Of a stretch of 64,000 bases of DNA, positions 15,807 through 24,806 are shown piece by piece. Within the stretch, counting starts at the first letter, position 1. Each line of letters starts with the position of its first letter. The translations under genes and the position numbers were made by a program. The DNA comes from Actinotalea subterranea (lineage in GTDB: Bacteria; Actinomycetota; Actinomycetes; Actinomycetales; Cellulomonadaceae), in the NCBI RefSeq assembly GCF_008364845.1, contig NZ_VTTP01000005.1, forward strand, positions 1 to 64,000, in the 5' to 3' direction. The notes beneath the pieces were generated by a model, which worked only from the letters and a program-made list of their open reading frames with translations, had not been told where the DNA came from and searched no databases.

Positions 15807-18800
15807 ATGACAGCAGCCCCCACGCACAGCCAGCGGGTCACCCCGCCGACGGTGCCGACAGGGCAGGTCACCGTGCTCCCGCCCCCGGAGATCGCGCCGT
15901 CCGACGGCATCAGCGGCATGCTCTCCAGCGCCCTGCCGATGCTCGGCAGCGTCGGCAGCATCGTGTTCGTCGCGATGTCGCAGCCCAACGGGCGCGGCAT
16001 GATCGCCGCGGGCATGTTCCTCGTCGCGTCCCTCGGGTTCGTGGGAGTCAACGGCTGGCGGCAGCGGTCCCAGCACCAGGCGACCATCGTCGGCGCGCGC
16101 CGCGAGTACCTCGCCTACCTCGCCGAGCTGCGCACCACGGTGCGCCAGGCCGCGCGTCAGCAGCGCCGCAACGCCGAGTGGAACAACCCCGACCCGCGCT
16201 CGCTCCCCGTGATCGCGGAGGAGCGCAGCCGCGTGTGGGAGCGCCAGCCGGACCACGCCGACTTCCTGCACGTCCGCGTCGGCCAGTCGGACCAGCCGTT
16301 GTGCCTCACGCTCGACCCGCCGGACACCCCGCCGCTCGCCCAGCTCGACCCGGTCTCGGCCTCGGCCGCCCACCGCTTCCTCGTGACGCACCAGGTGCAG
16401 CACGACATCCCGCTCGCGGTCGACCTGCGGTCCGCGGCGCGCCTGGAGATCACCGGCGACGAGCAGGAGGCGCGCGGCCTCGCCCGGGCCCTCGTGAGCC
16501 ACCTCGCGGCGTTCCACTCCCCCGAGCACCTGCGCATCGCGGTCCTCGCGAGCCCGTCCGCGCTCGCCGACTGGGACTGGGCCAAGTGGCTCCCCCACAC
16601 GCACAGCCCTCGCGTGCGTGACGCCGTCGGGCCCGCGCGCATGATCGCGAGCACGCTCGCGGAGCTCGAGGACCTGCTCCCCGAGGGGCTGCCGGACCGC
16701 CCCCGGTTCGGCCACAGCGAGTCCCCGCTCGTCCCGCACGTGCTCGTCGTCGTCGACGGCGGCGAGGTGCACCCCGGCAACGCCGTGCTCACGCCCGACG
16801 GCGTCCTCGGCGTCACGTCCCTCGAGCTGCCGGAGCGGTGGGAGGAGCTCAGCGAGCCCGGCACCCTGCGCCTGACCCTCGGCGCGGCGGCGGGTCTCTC
16901 GGGCGCCCGACGCGGCCGGCTGCCCGTGCAGGTGCTCCACCTGGGGCGTTCGCCCGTGCACGCGATCGCGGACCAGATGTCTCTGGCCGACGCGGAGGCC
17001 GCCGCCCGGCGCCTGATGCCGCTCTACCTCGAGTCCGGTCCCCGCCGCGACGACTCCCCCGCGGTCTCCGCCGAGCTCGTGGACCTGCTCGGCCTCGGCG
17101 ACGTGCGGGACTTCGACCCCGCCGTGCACTGGCGCCCCCGGCTCCAGCGCGACCGGCTGCGCGTGCCGATCGGCCTCACGTCCCAGGGCCAGCCGATCGC
17201 GCTCGACATCAAGGAGTCCGCGCAGCAGGGCATGGGCCCGCACGGCCTCATCATCGGCGCCACAGGCTCCGGCAAGTCCGAGGTGCTGCGCACGCTCGTC
17301 CTCGCGCTCGCCCTGACCCACTCGTCCGAGGACCTGAACTTCGTCCTCGTCGACTTCAAGGGTGGCGCGACGTTCGCCGGCATGGCGGACATGCCGCACG
17401 TCTCGGCGATCATCACCAACCTCGGCGAGGAGCTCACGCTCGTCGACCGCATGCAGGACGCCCTCCAGGGCGAGATGACGCGCCGCCAGGAGCTGCTGCG
17501 CGCCGCCGGCAACTTCGCCAACGTCACGGACTACGAGAAGGCGCGGACCGGCGGACGCACCGACCTCGAGCCGCTGCCAGCCCTGCTCATCGTCGCCGAC
17601 GAGTTCTCCGAGCTGCTGTCCGCGAAGCCCGAGTTCGTCGACCTGTTCGTCGCGATCGGCCGCCTCGGCCGGTCCCTCCAGATGCACCTGCTGCTCTCCT
17701 CGCAGCGCCTGGAGGAGGGCCGCCTGCGCGGGCTCGACTCGCACCTGTCCTACCGGATCGGCCTGCGCACCTTCTCGGCAGCGGAGTCGCGCACCGTCCT
17801 CGGCGTCCCGGACGCCTACACGCTGCCCGCCGTCCCCGGCATGGGCTACCTCAAGCCCGACACGACGACGATGATCCAGTTCCGCGCGTCGTACGTCTCG
17901 GGCCCGCCACGCGCCCGACGGCGGACGGCCGCCGCGGGCGGCGGACGCACCGCGGGCGCTCGTCTCGAGCCGTTCACCGCCGCACCCGTGCTCATGACGG
18001 CGCCGACAGAGGACGCCCCGGCACCGGTCGTCGAGGACGCCGAGGAGACGCGGGCGACGTTCGACATCGCCGTCCAGCGCATGCGCGGCAAGGGGCGCCC
18101 GGCGCACCAGGTGTGGCTCGAGCCGCTCGTCGTCCCGCAGTCCTTCGACCAGCTGATGCCCGACCTCACGGCCGACCCGCAGCTGGGGCTCGTGTCCCCG
18201 GCGTGGCGGCAGGCCGGCGACCTCGTCATCCCCCTCGGCATCGTCGACCGTCCGCTCGAGCAGCGCCGCGAGAACCTCGCGATCGCGCTCGGCGGCGCCG
18301 CCGGCCACATGGCGATCGTCGGCGGGCCGCGGACCGGCAAGAGCACGGCCGCGCGCTCGGTCGTCGCCTCGCTCGCCCTGACCCGTACCCCGCTCGAGGT
18401 GCAGTTCTACGTCCTCGACTTCGGTGGCGGCACGTTCAGCCCCCTGCGCAACCTCGCCCACGTCGCGGGCGTAGCCTCGCGCGCCGAGCCCGACGTCGTG
18501 CGGCGCGTCGTCGCGGAGATCGGCGGCATCGTCGACGCACGCGAGCTGTACTTCCGCACCAACGGCATCGACTCCATCGAGACCTACCGCCAGCGGCGGG
18601 CACAGGGCCGGGCCGACGACGGGTACGGCGACATCTTCCTCGTCGTCGACGGGTGGAGCACCGTGCGTGCGGAGTTCGACGAGCTCGAGCCTGAGATCCA
18701 GGCGCTCGCCGGGCGCGGCCTCACGTTCGGCCTGCACCTCATCGCGACCGCGAACCGGTGGATGGACTTCCGCACGCAGGTCAAGGACGTCTTCGGCACC

Positions 18801-19787
18801 AAGCTCGAGCTGCGCCTCGGCGACCCGATGGACTCCGAGATCGACCGCAAGGTCGCCGTCAACGTCCCCAAGGACCGGCCCGGCCGCGGCCTGACCATGA
18901 GCAAGCACCACGTGCTCACGGCGCTGCCGCGCATCGACGGCTCGGGCGACGCCGGAACCCTCGGCACGGGCGTCGACCACTTCATCGAGACCGTCAACGC
19001 GCACTGGCAGGGGCCCAGCGGTCCCAAGCTGAGACTGCTCCCCGAGCACATCTCGCTCGACCAGGTGCGGTCCATGGCCGGTGGGGACACCAGCCGCATC
19101 CTCCTGGGTGTCGACGAGTCCTCCCTCGGCCCCGTGGGCATCCAGCCCAGCGAAGACCCGCACCTGTACCTGTTCGGTGACGGCGGCTCCGGCAAGTCGG
19201 CGCTGCTGCGCGGCGTGGCGTCCGAGGTCCGCCGCATCTACGACCCCAAGCAGGCGCAGATCTTCGCGATCGACTTCCGCAGGTCCCTGCTCGGCGAGAT
19301 CCCCGACGAGTACCTCGCCGGCTACCTCACGACCCAGGAGCAGGCGCAGGCCGAGATCGCCGGGCTCGCGCAGTACCTGCGCAGCCGCCTGCCCGGGCCC
19401 GACGTGACGCCCGAGCAGCTGCGGTCGCGCTCCTGGTGGACCGGCGCCGAGGTGTTCGTGCTCGTCGACGACTACGACCTCGTCGCTACGTCCACCGGCA
19501 ACCCGCTGACGCCCCTCGTGCCGCTCCTCGCGCAGGCCGGCGACGTGGGCCTGCACCTCGTGCTCACGCGCCGCACCGGTGGCGCCGGCCGCGCGATGTA
19601 CGAGCCCGTCCTCCAGGCGCTCAAGGACCTCGCGGCACCCGGCATCGTCCTGTCCGGCAGCCCCGACGAGGGCGCGCTCATCGGTGGCGCCAAGCCCGTC
19701 CCCGGCGTCCCCGGACGCGGTCAGCTCGTGACCCGCGACCGCGGGCGCGAGGTCGTCCAGCTCGCGTTCGACCCCGCGACGCTCTAG
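15807..19787 (+). CDS. eccC: T7SS motor ATPase EccC (three FtsK/SpoIIIE domains)
   Basis: 1326 residues from ATG 15807 (MTAAPTHSQRVTPPTV); the open frame further upstream has no coding character. Two membrane helices at about residues 38-80 (SALPMLGSVGSIVFVAMSQ; GMIAAGMFLVASLGFVGV), a DUF-type stalk, then three P-loop domains. Walker A motifs: GATGSGKSE near residue 484, GGPRTGKST near 839, GDGGSGKSA near 1124. Walker B: LLIVADEF (first domain), FLVVDGW (second), VFVLVDDYD (third). Undivided EccC, as in Actinobacteria outside the EccCa/EccCb split. It binds Esx substrates through the last ATPase and drives export. Monocistronic by position, followed by a terminator. Confidence 0.95.
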   Translation: MTAAPTHSQRVTPPTVPTGQVTVLPPPEIAPSDGISGMLSSALPMLGSVGSIVFVAMSQPNGRGMIAAGMFLVASLGFVGVNGWRQRSQHQATIVGARREYLAYLAELRTTVRQAARQQRRNAEWNNPDPRSLPVIAEERSRVWERQPDHADFLHVRVGQSDQPLCLTLDPPDTPPLAQLDPVSASAAHRFLVTHQVQHDIPLAVDLRSAARLEITGDEQEARGLARALVSHLAAFHSPEHLRIAVLASPSALADWDWAKWLPHTHSPRVRDAVGPARMIASTLAELEDLLPEGLPDRPRFGHSESPLVPHVLVVVDGGEVHPGNAVLTPDGVLGVTSLELPERWEELSEPGTLRLTLGAAAGLSGARRGRLPVQVLHLGRSPVHAIADQMSLADAEAAARRLMPLYLESGPRRDDSPAVSAELVDLLGLGDVRDFDPAVHWRPRLQRDRLRVPIGLTSQGQPIALDIKESAQQGMGPHGLIIGATGSGKSEVLRTLVLALALTHSSEDLNFVLVDFKGGATFAGMADMPHVSAIITNLGEELTLVDRMQDALQGEMTRRQELLRAAGNFANVTDYEKARTGGRTDLEPLPALLIVADEFSELLSAKPEFVDLFVAIGRLGRSLQMHLLLSSQRLEEGRLRGLDSHLSYRIGLRTFSAAESRTVLGVPDAYTLPAVPGMGYLKPDTTTMIQFRASYVSGPPRARRRTAAAGGGRTAGARLEPFTAAPVLMTAPTEDAPAPVVEDAEETRATFDIAVQRMRGKGRPAHQVWLEPLVVPQSFDQLMPDLTADPQLGLVSPAWRQAGDLVIPLGIVDRPLEQRRENLAIALGGAAGHMAIVGGPRTGKSTAARSVVASLALTRTPLEVQFYVLDFGGGTFSPLRNLAHVAGVASRAEPDVVRRVVAEIGGIVDARELYFRTNGIDSIETYRQRRAQGRADDGYGDIFLVVDGWSTVRAEFDELEPEIQALAGRGLTFGLHLIATANRWMDFRTQVKDVFGTKLELRLGDPMDSEIDRKVAVNVPKDRPGRGLTMSKHHVLTALPRIDGSGDAGTLGTGVDHFIETVNAHWQGPSGPKLRLLPEHISLDQVRSMAGGDTSRILLGVDESSLGPVGIQPSEDPHLYLFGDGGSGKSALLRGVASEVRRIYDPKQAQIFAIDFRRSLLGEIPDEYLAGYLTTQEQAQAEIAGLAQYLRSRLPGPDVTPEQLRSRSWWTGAEVFVLVDDYDLVATSTGNPLTPLVPLLAQAGDVGLHLVLTRRTGGAGRAMYEPVLQALKDLAAPGIVLSGSPDEGALIGGAKPVPGVPGRGQLVTRDRGREVVQLAFDPATL

Positions 19788-19790
19788 CAG

Positions 19791-19824
19791 CGCGCCGCCG
19801 CTGGCGAGACCCGGCGGCGGCGCG
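19791..19824 (+). terminator. Terminator hairpin after eccC
   Basis: CGCGCCGCCG (19791-19800) pairs with CGGCGGCGCG (19815-19824) over a 14-base loop, four bases after the eccC stop. No U-tract. The remaining sequence to 20012 has no gene; it holds the 29-bp repeats listed next. Confidence 0.7.
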
Positions 19825-19954
19825 CGGGCGTATGCCCCTGCGGACACCTCGCAGCCCACGTACCCGCCCGGCGCCGGCGCATCGGCGCACCCTGTCGCCC
19901 GCGCGCGGTCCCTCGGCACACCCGGTCGCCGAGGGCGGCGCCGCGGAGACACCC

Positions 19955-20041
19955 TCAGGCGTCGCCGCGCGCGGCGTTGGCGCTCAGGCGTCCTCGCGCG
20001 CAGCGCCGACGCTCAGGCGTCCTCGCGCGCTGCGCTCTCCG
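19955..20041. repeat. Three tandem 29-bp repeats around a stop codon
   Basis: Units begin with TCAGGCGTC at 19955, 19984 and 20013. The last two share TCAGGCGTCCTCGCGCGC exactly; the first differs slightly. Unit 3 encodes the last residues and the TGA stop of the transglutaminase-like gene (minus strand), so units 1 and 2 are downstream duplications of the gene's end. The 29-base period is not a multiple of three. Confidence 0.75.
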
Positions 20042-22547
20042 CATTGCGCCCCGCGCGGCCTGCACGGTCCGCCCGCCGGGCCCGGCGGGTCGAGCGGCGG
20101 GCCACCCGGCGGGCGCGCAGCGACGCCAGGGACCAGCGTGAGCGCCACCACTGGCGTGCCGGGACGGCGGTCCGCATGGCCTCGACGGCGAGCTCGACCT
20201 GGGCCCAGTACGCCTCGGCCTGCTCGGGCGTCGGCTCACCGGGACCGAAGACGATCGCGTCGGCACCGGCCGCGAGGCCCGCGACGGGTCCGCCGACGAC
20301 GGCCGCCCGGCGCGTCGCCGCGTCGTCCGGGGCCGCCGCGGGCCGGCGCGGGTTCGTCTGGGCGAAGGCCCCCGCCAGGTGCACGGCCGTCTCCCGCCGC
20401 GTCGCCTTGGGCGGCGCGGGACGACGCAGGTCGCGTGCCTGGTCGAGGAGCTCCTCCCAGCCGCCCACGACGCGCTCGACCGGCCGGCCGGCCGTGCGCC
20501 TGCGCTTGCGACGCCGCGTCTTGGCGGCCGCGATGAGCACGAACGGCGTCATGAGCACGAGGAACGGGATCCCGACGGTCGCCGCGACCGTCAGGAGCGC
20601 CCGCAGCGTCGGATCGGGCTGCTCCTGCGGCGGCGGGTCCTCGGTGCGCGGCTGCTCGGTGTCGTCCTCGGGCGCCTGGACCGGGTCCTCCGGGGGCGGC
20701 GGGGGCTGCCGCACCTGGGGCTGCGGCTCGGACTGCTCCTGCGGCGTGTCCTCGCGCGGGGTCTTCGTCTCGTCGGGGGTCGGGTGGAACGCGACCCACC
20801 CGTAGCCGGTGAAGTTGATCTCCACCCAGGCCTGGACGTCGTCGCCCGTGATCGTGATCTCCTCGGCTCCCGCCTGCTCCTCGTCAGGGACGAACCCGAG
20901 GACCACGCGCGCGGGCAGACCCATCTCGCGGGCCATGAGCGCCATCGCGGAGGCGTACTGCTCACCGTCGCCGACCATGAGGTCACCGGTGAGCAGCACC
21001 GTGATGCGGTCGGCCCCGTGGCCGGACAACGACGGGTAGTCGCCGGACTCGGTCAGGCCGTGGCTGAACCAGCCGCGCTCCGTGAGGCCCGCCTCGAGCG
21101 TCTGGGCGATGAGGACGGGCGACGTCGCGGTCCCGGCGAGCTCGCCCGCGAAGAGCGGCACGGCCTCGGGGACGCCGGCAGGCTCGGGCAGGCGCACGGG
21201 CCCGGCCGACGCCGCCCCGATCGTCTCGACGTCGTGCTCCTGCGGCACCACGACGTCGACGGTCCAGGACGTGCCGTCGGGTACGCCGTCGGCGAGGACC
21301 GCAGTCCCGGTCGCGTCGTTGTAGCGCAGGTCGCCGGACAGCTCGAGGGCGTCGCCGCCCTCGAAGTCGAAGCGCTCGGCGTAGCCGACCGTCGGCAGCC
21401 ACACCATGGGCAGGTGGTGGACCTCGAACCCGACCTCGGTGCGGTCGCCGCGCACCGACGTCGTGATGGTCTCGCCGACGCGCCTGAACTGACCCGAGCC
21501 CTCCGCGGACTCGGCGCCGGCGACGTTCCACACGACGCCGTCGAACGCGTCCATCGTGGCCAGCCGCACGGTGCCGCCCTCAGGCAGCCCTCGCACGGTC
21601 AGGAGGTCGGTGTCCTTCCAGTCCTTGACGAACTTGCGGAAGGACGACAGGGGGCTCGCGTGGTCGCGCGGGTCGAACGGGGGCACGAGCTCGTCGCGCA
21701 GCACGTAGCGCGGCCGCTGCTCGGCGGCGAGGGGCCCGACGAGCGCACCGCTCACCGCGACGACCGCGCCCATCACGAGCAGGGACACGAGCCTGCGGGG
21801 TGCGAGCGTGCCGCGCCGCCACGCGACCCAGACGAGCAGGGCTGCGACGACGAGGATCCCCGCGATGACGGGCTGCACGCTCTCCTTGGTGCCGAGGAGC
21901 ACCGAGACGCCCAGCACGACGACGGGGGCCAGCGCCGCCCACGCACCTGCGCGGCGGGGCTCCGCACGGCGTGCGACGGTCACCGCGATGACCGTGCCCG
22001 CGTAGGCCAGGAGGTAGGGCGCGACCAGCAGGTTGCCGCTGCCACCGAGCGCAGGGTCGAGCGTGAGGACCTGCTTCCACACCGTGACGGCACCCGTGAG
22101 GAGCAGCGCGAGCGAGGTCGGGGTGGGGACGACGCCCGCGAGGGCGGTCGTCGGCGCGGCGAGCGCGGCGCCCGCCACGAGATAGAGGACGACGGCGGCA
22201 GCGCTCGTGACCATCGCGGGCCACCGGCGCCGCGCGGCGAGGAGCGCGAGGCCCGACCCGAGGACCACGCCACCCACGGCAGGCGGGAGCGCGGCCCGGG
22301 CACCGAAGACGGGGAGCAGGGGCAGGAGCGCCAGCAGCACGGTGGAGGCGAGCACGGCGACGTCGAGCCAGCCGCGGCCCCCGTCGCCGCGCGCCGGTCG
22401 GGTGCGGGGCGGTCGTGCGGCGCGCGGCGGACGCTGAGCCCGCGAGGGGGGCCCGGCCTGCCCACCCGGGGGCGGCGTCGAGGGCGGCGCCGGAGGGACG
22501 GGGGGCATCGGGGGCGCCGGCGGCGCCGGTGGGGCTGCGTGGCTCAT
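20013..22547 (-). CDS. Transglutaminase-like membrane protein, catalytic residues apparently lost
   Basis: 844 residues, ATG 22547 in an ATGA overlap with the DUF58 stop. Pro-rich N-terminus (1-60), about six to eight membrane helices (~65-270; DUF3488-type), an extracytoplasmic transglutaminase-like core (~480-590), a Pro/Gln/Glu linker, another membrane helix (~660-685) and a basic cytoplasmic tail. The TgpA fold is recognisable (YASAMALMAREMGLPARVVL; GYGWVAFHPTP), yet the catalytic Cys of the GYCEQFA-type motif is Gly (GDGEQYAS, about residue 527), and the His of HAWVE is Gln (VQAWVEI, about residue 571). It is therefore probably a binding or structural protein. Last of the MoxR-DUF58-transglutaminase operon, a common bacterial trio of unclear envelope function. 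Confidence 0.87.
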   Translation of the reverse strand: MSHAAPPAPPAPPMPPVPPAPPSTPPPGGQAGPPSRAQRPPRAARPPRTRPARGDGGRGWLDVAVLASTVLLALLPLLPVFGARAALPPAVGGVVLGSGLALLAARRRWPAMVTSAAAVVLYLVAGAALAAPTTALAGVVPTPTSLALLLTGAVTVWKQVLTLDPALGGSGNLLVAPYLLAYAGTVIAVTVARRAEPRRAGAWAALAPVVVLGVSVLLGTKESVQPVIAGILVVAALLVWVAWRRGTLAPRRLVSLLVMGAVVAVSGALVGPLAAEQRPRYVLRDELVPPFDPRDHASPLSSFRKFVKDWKDTDLLTVRGLPEGGTVRLATMDAFDGVVWNVAGAESAEGSGQFRRVGETITTSVRGDRTEVGFEVHHLPMVWLPTVGYAERFDFEGGDALELSGDLRYNDATGTAVLADGVPDGTSWTVDVVVPQEHDVETIGAASAGPVRLPEPAGVPEAVPLFAGELAGTATSPVLIAQTLEAGLTERGWFSHGLTESGDYPSLSGHGADRITVLLTGDLMVGDGEQYASAMALMAREMGLPARVVLGFVPDEEQAGAEEITITGDDVQAWVEINFTGYGWVAFHPTPDETKTPREDTPQEQSEPQPQVRQPPPPPEDPVQAPEDDTEQPRTEDPPPQEQPDPTLRALLTVAATVGIPFLVLMTPFVLIAAAKTRRRKRRRTAGRPVERVVGGWEELLDQARDLRRPAPPKATRRETAVHLAGAFAQTNPRRPAAAPDDAATRRAAVVGGPVAGLAAGADAIVFGPGEPTPEQAEAYWAQVELAVEAMRTAVPARQWWRSRWSLASLRARRVARRSTRRARRADRAGRAGRNAESAAREDA

Positions 22548-23737
22548 CCGGCCACCACCCGTCGCAGCACGCGCGGGAGGTCCATGAGGGAGCCGACCTG
22601 CGCGAGGGCGAGCGTTCCGTGCGACGCGACCTCGACGGCCCCGCCGACCTGGCAGCTCAGCACCAGCGTGCGGACGCCCGTCGGGATGTGCGCCGCGTTG
22701 GCGCGCAGGGTGCTGCTGCTCGGCACGGAGCCGGTCACGAGGATCGCGACGGTCGCGTCGGCCGCCTCGCGCTTGACCCACTGCGCGAGCTGCGCGCTCC
22801 CCCGGCCGTCGGCGCCGGCCTCGAGGGCCGAGCAGTCGTCGAGGAGGCGCGGCGGGTTCTCGGCGCGCAGTGCGCCGTGCCCGGCCAGGACCGTGAGTTC
22901 GCGCTCGTCGCGCAGCGCCTGGACGCCGATCGACGCGGCGGTGGACACGGCGAGCTCGAACTCCTCCGCGCTCGCGTAGTCGTCCGTGGACGTCGACAGC
23001 GCGATCGCGGTGTGCGTGCGGCGGGTGTCCTCGAACTGCCTGACCATGAGCGCGCCGACCCGTGCCGTCGTCTTCCAGTGGATGTGGCGGCGGTCGTCGC
23101 CGGCCACGTAGTCACGCAGCGCGTGGAAGGACATGTCGGAGTCGGAGACCACGCGCGTCGCCTGGCCCTCGAGGTCGCGCAGCACGCCCGACGCCGCACC
23201 CCGCAGGGACACGAGCTCGGGGTGCACGTAGAGGTCGACCACGTCGGTCCAGCGCACCCGGCGGCGCAGGAGCCCCAGCGGGTCCCCACGCACGGAGCGG
23301 ACTGGACCGACCTCCACGACGGCGCGCCGCGTCGTCGGGATCGCGAAGACGTCCTCGTGCGCCGCACCGGGCGCGAGCGAGGGCAGGTGGAAGTCCGCGG
23401 CGCCCCGGCCCACGGGCAGCTCGATCTGGGCGGGCAGCAGGCGGCGGCGGGAGGTGTTGCGGACCTCGATGCGCCCGACGGCGCGCTGGCCCACGGTCAC
23501 GCGGTTCTCGGAGAGCTCGAGGTCGACGGCGTACGTGGAGCGCCCGAGCGTGAGGAGCAGGCCGACGACGACCGCGGCGACGAGGCAGGCCGCGGGCACG
23601 GTGAGCTCGACCCAGCCGAGCCACCACCCGCCCGCCCCGAGCACGAGGGCGCACGCGAGCGCCGTCCAGCCCAGGGGCGAGACGGGGTGCAGGAGGCGGC
23701 CGGCGAGGGCGCCGGTACGCCGGAGCAGGACGAGCAC
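22544..23737 (-). CDS. DUF58 (VWA-like) protein
   Basis: 397 residues from GTG 23737, one base after the moxR stop; the region upstream in frame is shadow of moxR. Two membrane helices at about residues 20-60 (ALACALVLGAGGWWLGW; AACLVAAVVVGLLLTL), then a beta-rich domain and the DUF58 signature around SFHALRDYVAGDDRRHIHWK (about residues 225-245), where Arg, Asp and the HxHWK motif are typical. DUF58 proteins are partners of MoxR AAA+ ATPases and usually contain a VWA-like fold. Overlaps the transglutaminase-like gene by ATGA, so the products are likely made together. Confidence 0.9.
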   Translation of the reverse strand: MLVLLRRTGALAGRLLHPVSPLGWTALACALVLGAGGWWLGWVELTVPAACLVAAVVVGLLLTLGRSTYAVDLELSENRVTVGQRAVGRIEVRNTSRRRLLPAQIELPVGRGAADFHLPSLAPGAAHEDVFAIPTTRRAVVEVGPVRSVRGDPLGLLRRRVRWTDVVDLYVHPELVSLRGAASGVLRDLEGQATRVVSDSDMSFHALRDYVAGDDRRHIHWKTTARVGALMVRQFEDTRRTHTAIALSTSTDDYASAEEFELAVSTAASIGVQALRDERELTVLAGHGALRAENPPRLLDDCSALEAGADGRGSAQLAQWVKREAADATVAILVTGSVPSSSTLRANAAHIPTGVRTLVLSCQVGGAVEVASHGTLALAQVGSLMDLPRVLRRVVAG

Positions 23738-23738
23738 G

Positions 23739-24704
23739 TCAGACCCGGGCTGCCGGGGGCTGCGTCTCCGCGAGGATGCGCGTGACGACCTGCTTGGCGG
23801 TGACGCCCGCGAACTCGGCCTCGGTGTCGAGGATGACGCGGTGCGAGAGCACGGGCTCCACGAGGAGCTTGACGTCGTCGGGGATGACGTAGCTGCGGCC
23901 CTGGGACGCGGCCCACACCTTGCCGCAGCGCACGAGCGCCAGGGCGCCACGCATGCTCGCGCCCAGCGAGGTCTGCGCGTCGGTCCGGGTCGCCTCGACG
24001 AGCCGGGACACGTAGTCGAGCACCGCGGCGTCCGCGTGCACGGTCGACGCGAGCTCGGCCATCTCACCCACGGCATGCGTCGTGATCTTGGGCACGAGGT
24101 GCGCCGTGCGGTCGCGCTCGGCCGAGCCCGCGAGGATCTCGACGGTCGACGCGTGGTCCGGGTAGCCGAGCGACGTCTTCATGAGGAATCGGTCGAGCTG
24201 GGCCTCGGGGAGCCGGTAGGTGCCCGCCTGCTCGATCGGGTTCTGCGTCGCGATGACCATGAACGGGCGACCCACGCGGTGCGTGATCTTGTCGACCGTG
24301 ACGCGCGACTCCTCCATGACCTCGAGCAGCGCCGACTGGGTCTTGGGCGAGGCGCGGTTGATCTCGTCCGCGAGCACCACCGAGGCGAACACGGGGCCCT
24401 GGTGGAACTCGAACGTGCGCGTGTTCTGGTCGTAGATCGTGACGCCCGTGACGTCCGACGGCAGCAGGTCGGGCGTGAACTGGATGCGGCTGTGCGTGCC
24501 CTGCACGGTCGCGGCGATCGCCTTGGCGAGCGACGTCTTGCCCGTCCCGGGCGCGTCCTCGAGGAGCAGGTGCCCCTCGGCGAGCATGCACGTGAGGGCG
24601 AGCCGCACGACGTGGTCCTTGCCCAGCACGGCCTCGCCCACGTTCGCGACCAGCGCGTCGAAGGTCTCGGCGAACCAGGCGCTCTGCTCGGGGGTCATGG
24701 TCAC
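23739..24704 (-). CDS. MoxR-type AAA+ ATPase
   Basis: 321 residues, GTG start 24704 (an in-frame ATG follows two codons later) with GAGGAG upstream. Walker A EDAPGTGKTSLAKA at about residues 49-62, Walker B VVLADEINRASPKTQ at about 108-122, sensor 1 VIATQNPIEQAGTYRLPEAQ, sensor 2 SMRGALALVRCGK. All the residues for nucleotide binding and hydrolysis are present. MoxR proteins act as chaperone-like ATPases for metal-ion insertion or VWA-protein maturation; the adjacent DUF58 gene is the expected partner. First gene of its three-gene operon; 102 bases separate it from the giant surface protein gene. Confidence 0.93.
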   Translation of the reverse strand: MTMTPEQSAWFAETFDALVANVGEAVLGKDHVVRLALTCMLAEGHLLLEDAPGTGKTSLAKAIAATVQGTHSRIQFTPDLLPSDVTGVTIYDQNTRTFEFHQGPVFASVVLADEINRASPKTQSALLEVMEESRVTVDKITHRVGRPFMVIATQNPIEQAGTYRLPEAQLDRFLMKTSLGYPDHASTVEILAGSAERDRTAHLVPKITTHAVGEMAELASTVHADAAVLDYVSRLVEATRTDAQTSLGASMRGALALVRCGKVWAASQGRSYVIPDDVKLLVEPVLSHRVILDTEAEFAGVTAKQVVTRILAETQPPAARV

Positions 24705-24806
24705 GGGGTTCTTCTCCTCGGGTGGTTCGCGCCGCGGGGCGCGAGGTTCGGGGTCGTGCGGCGCCGGGCGCCCGTGGGGCGTGGGCGTGGGCAGCGGTGC
24801 GCGGGG

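Noticed and set aside
15768-19952. A 1394-codon minus-strand open frame opposite eccC
   Set aside because: eccC has three intact ATPase domains; the antisense frame has no recognisable family.
19955-20041. 29-bp repeats as a CRISPR array
   Set aside because: Units are directly adjacent with no spacers, only three in number, and one is part of a coding sequence.
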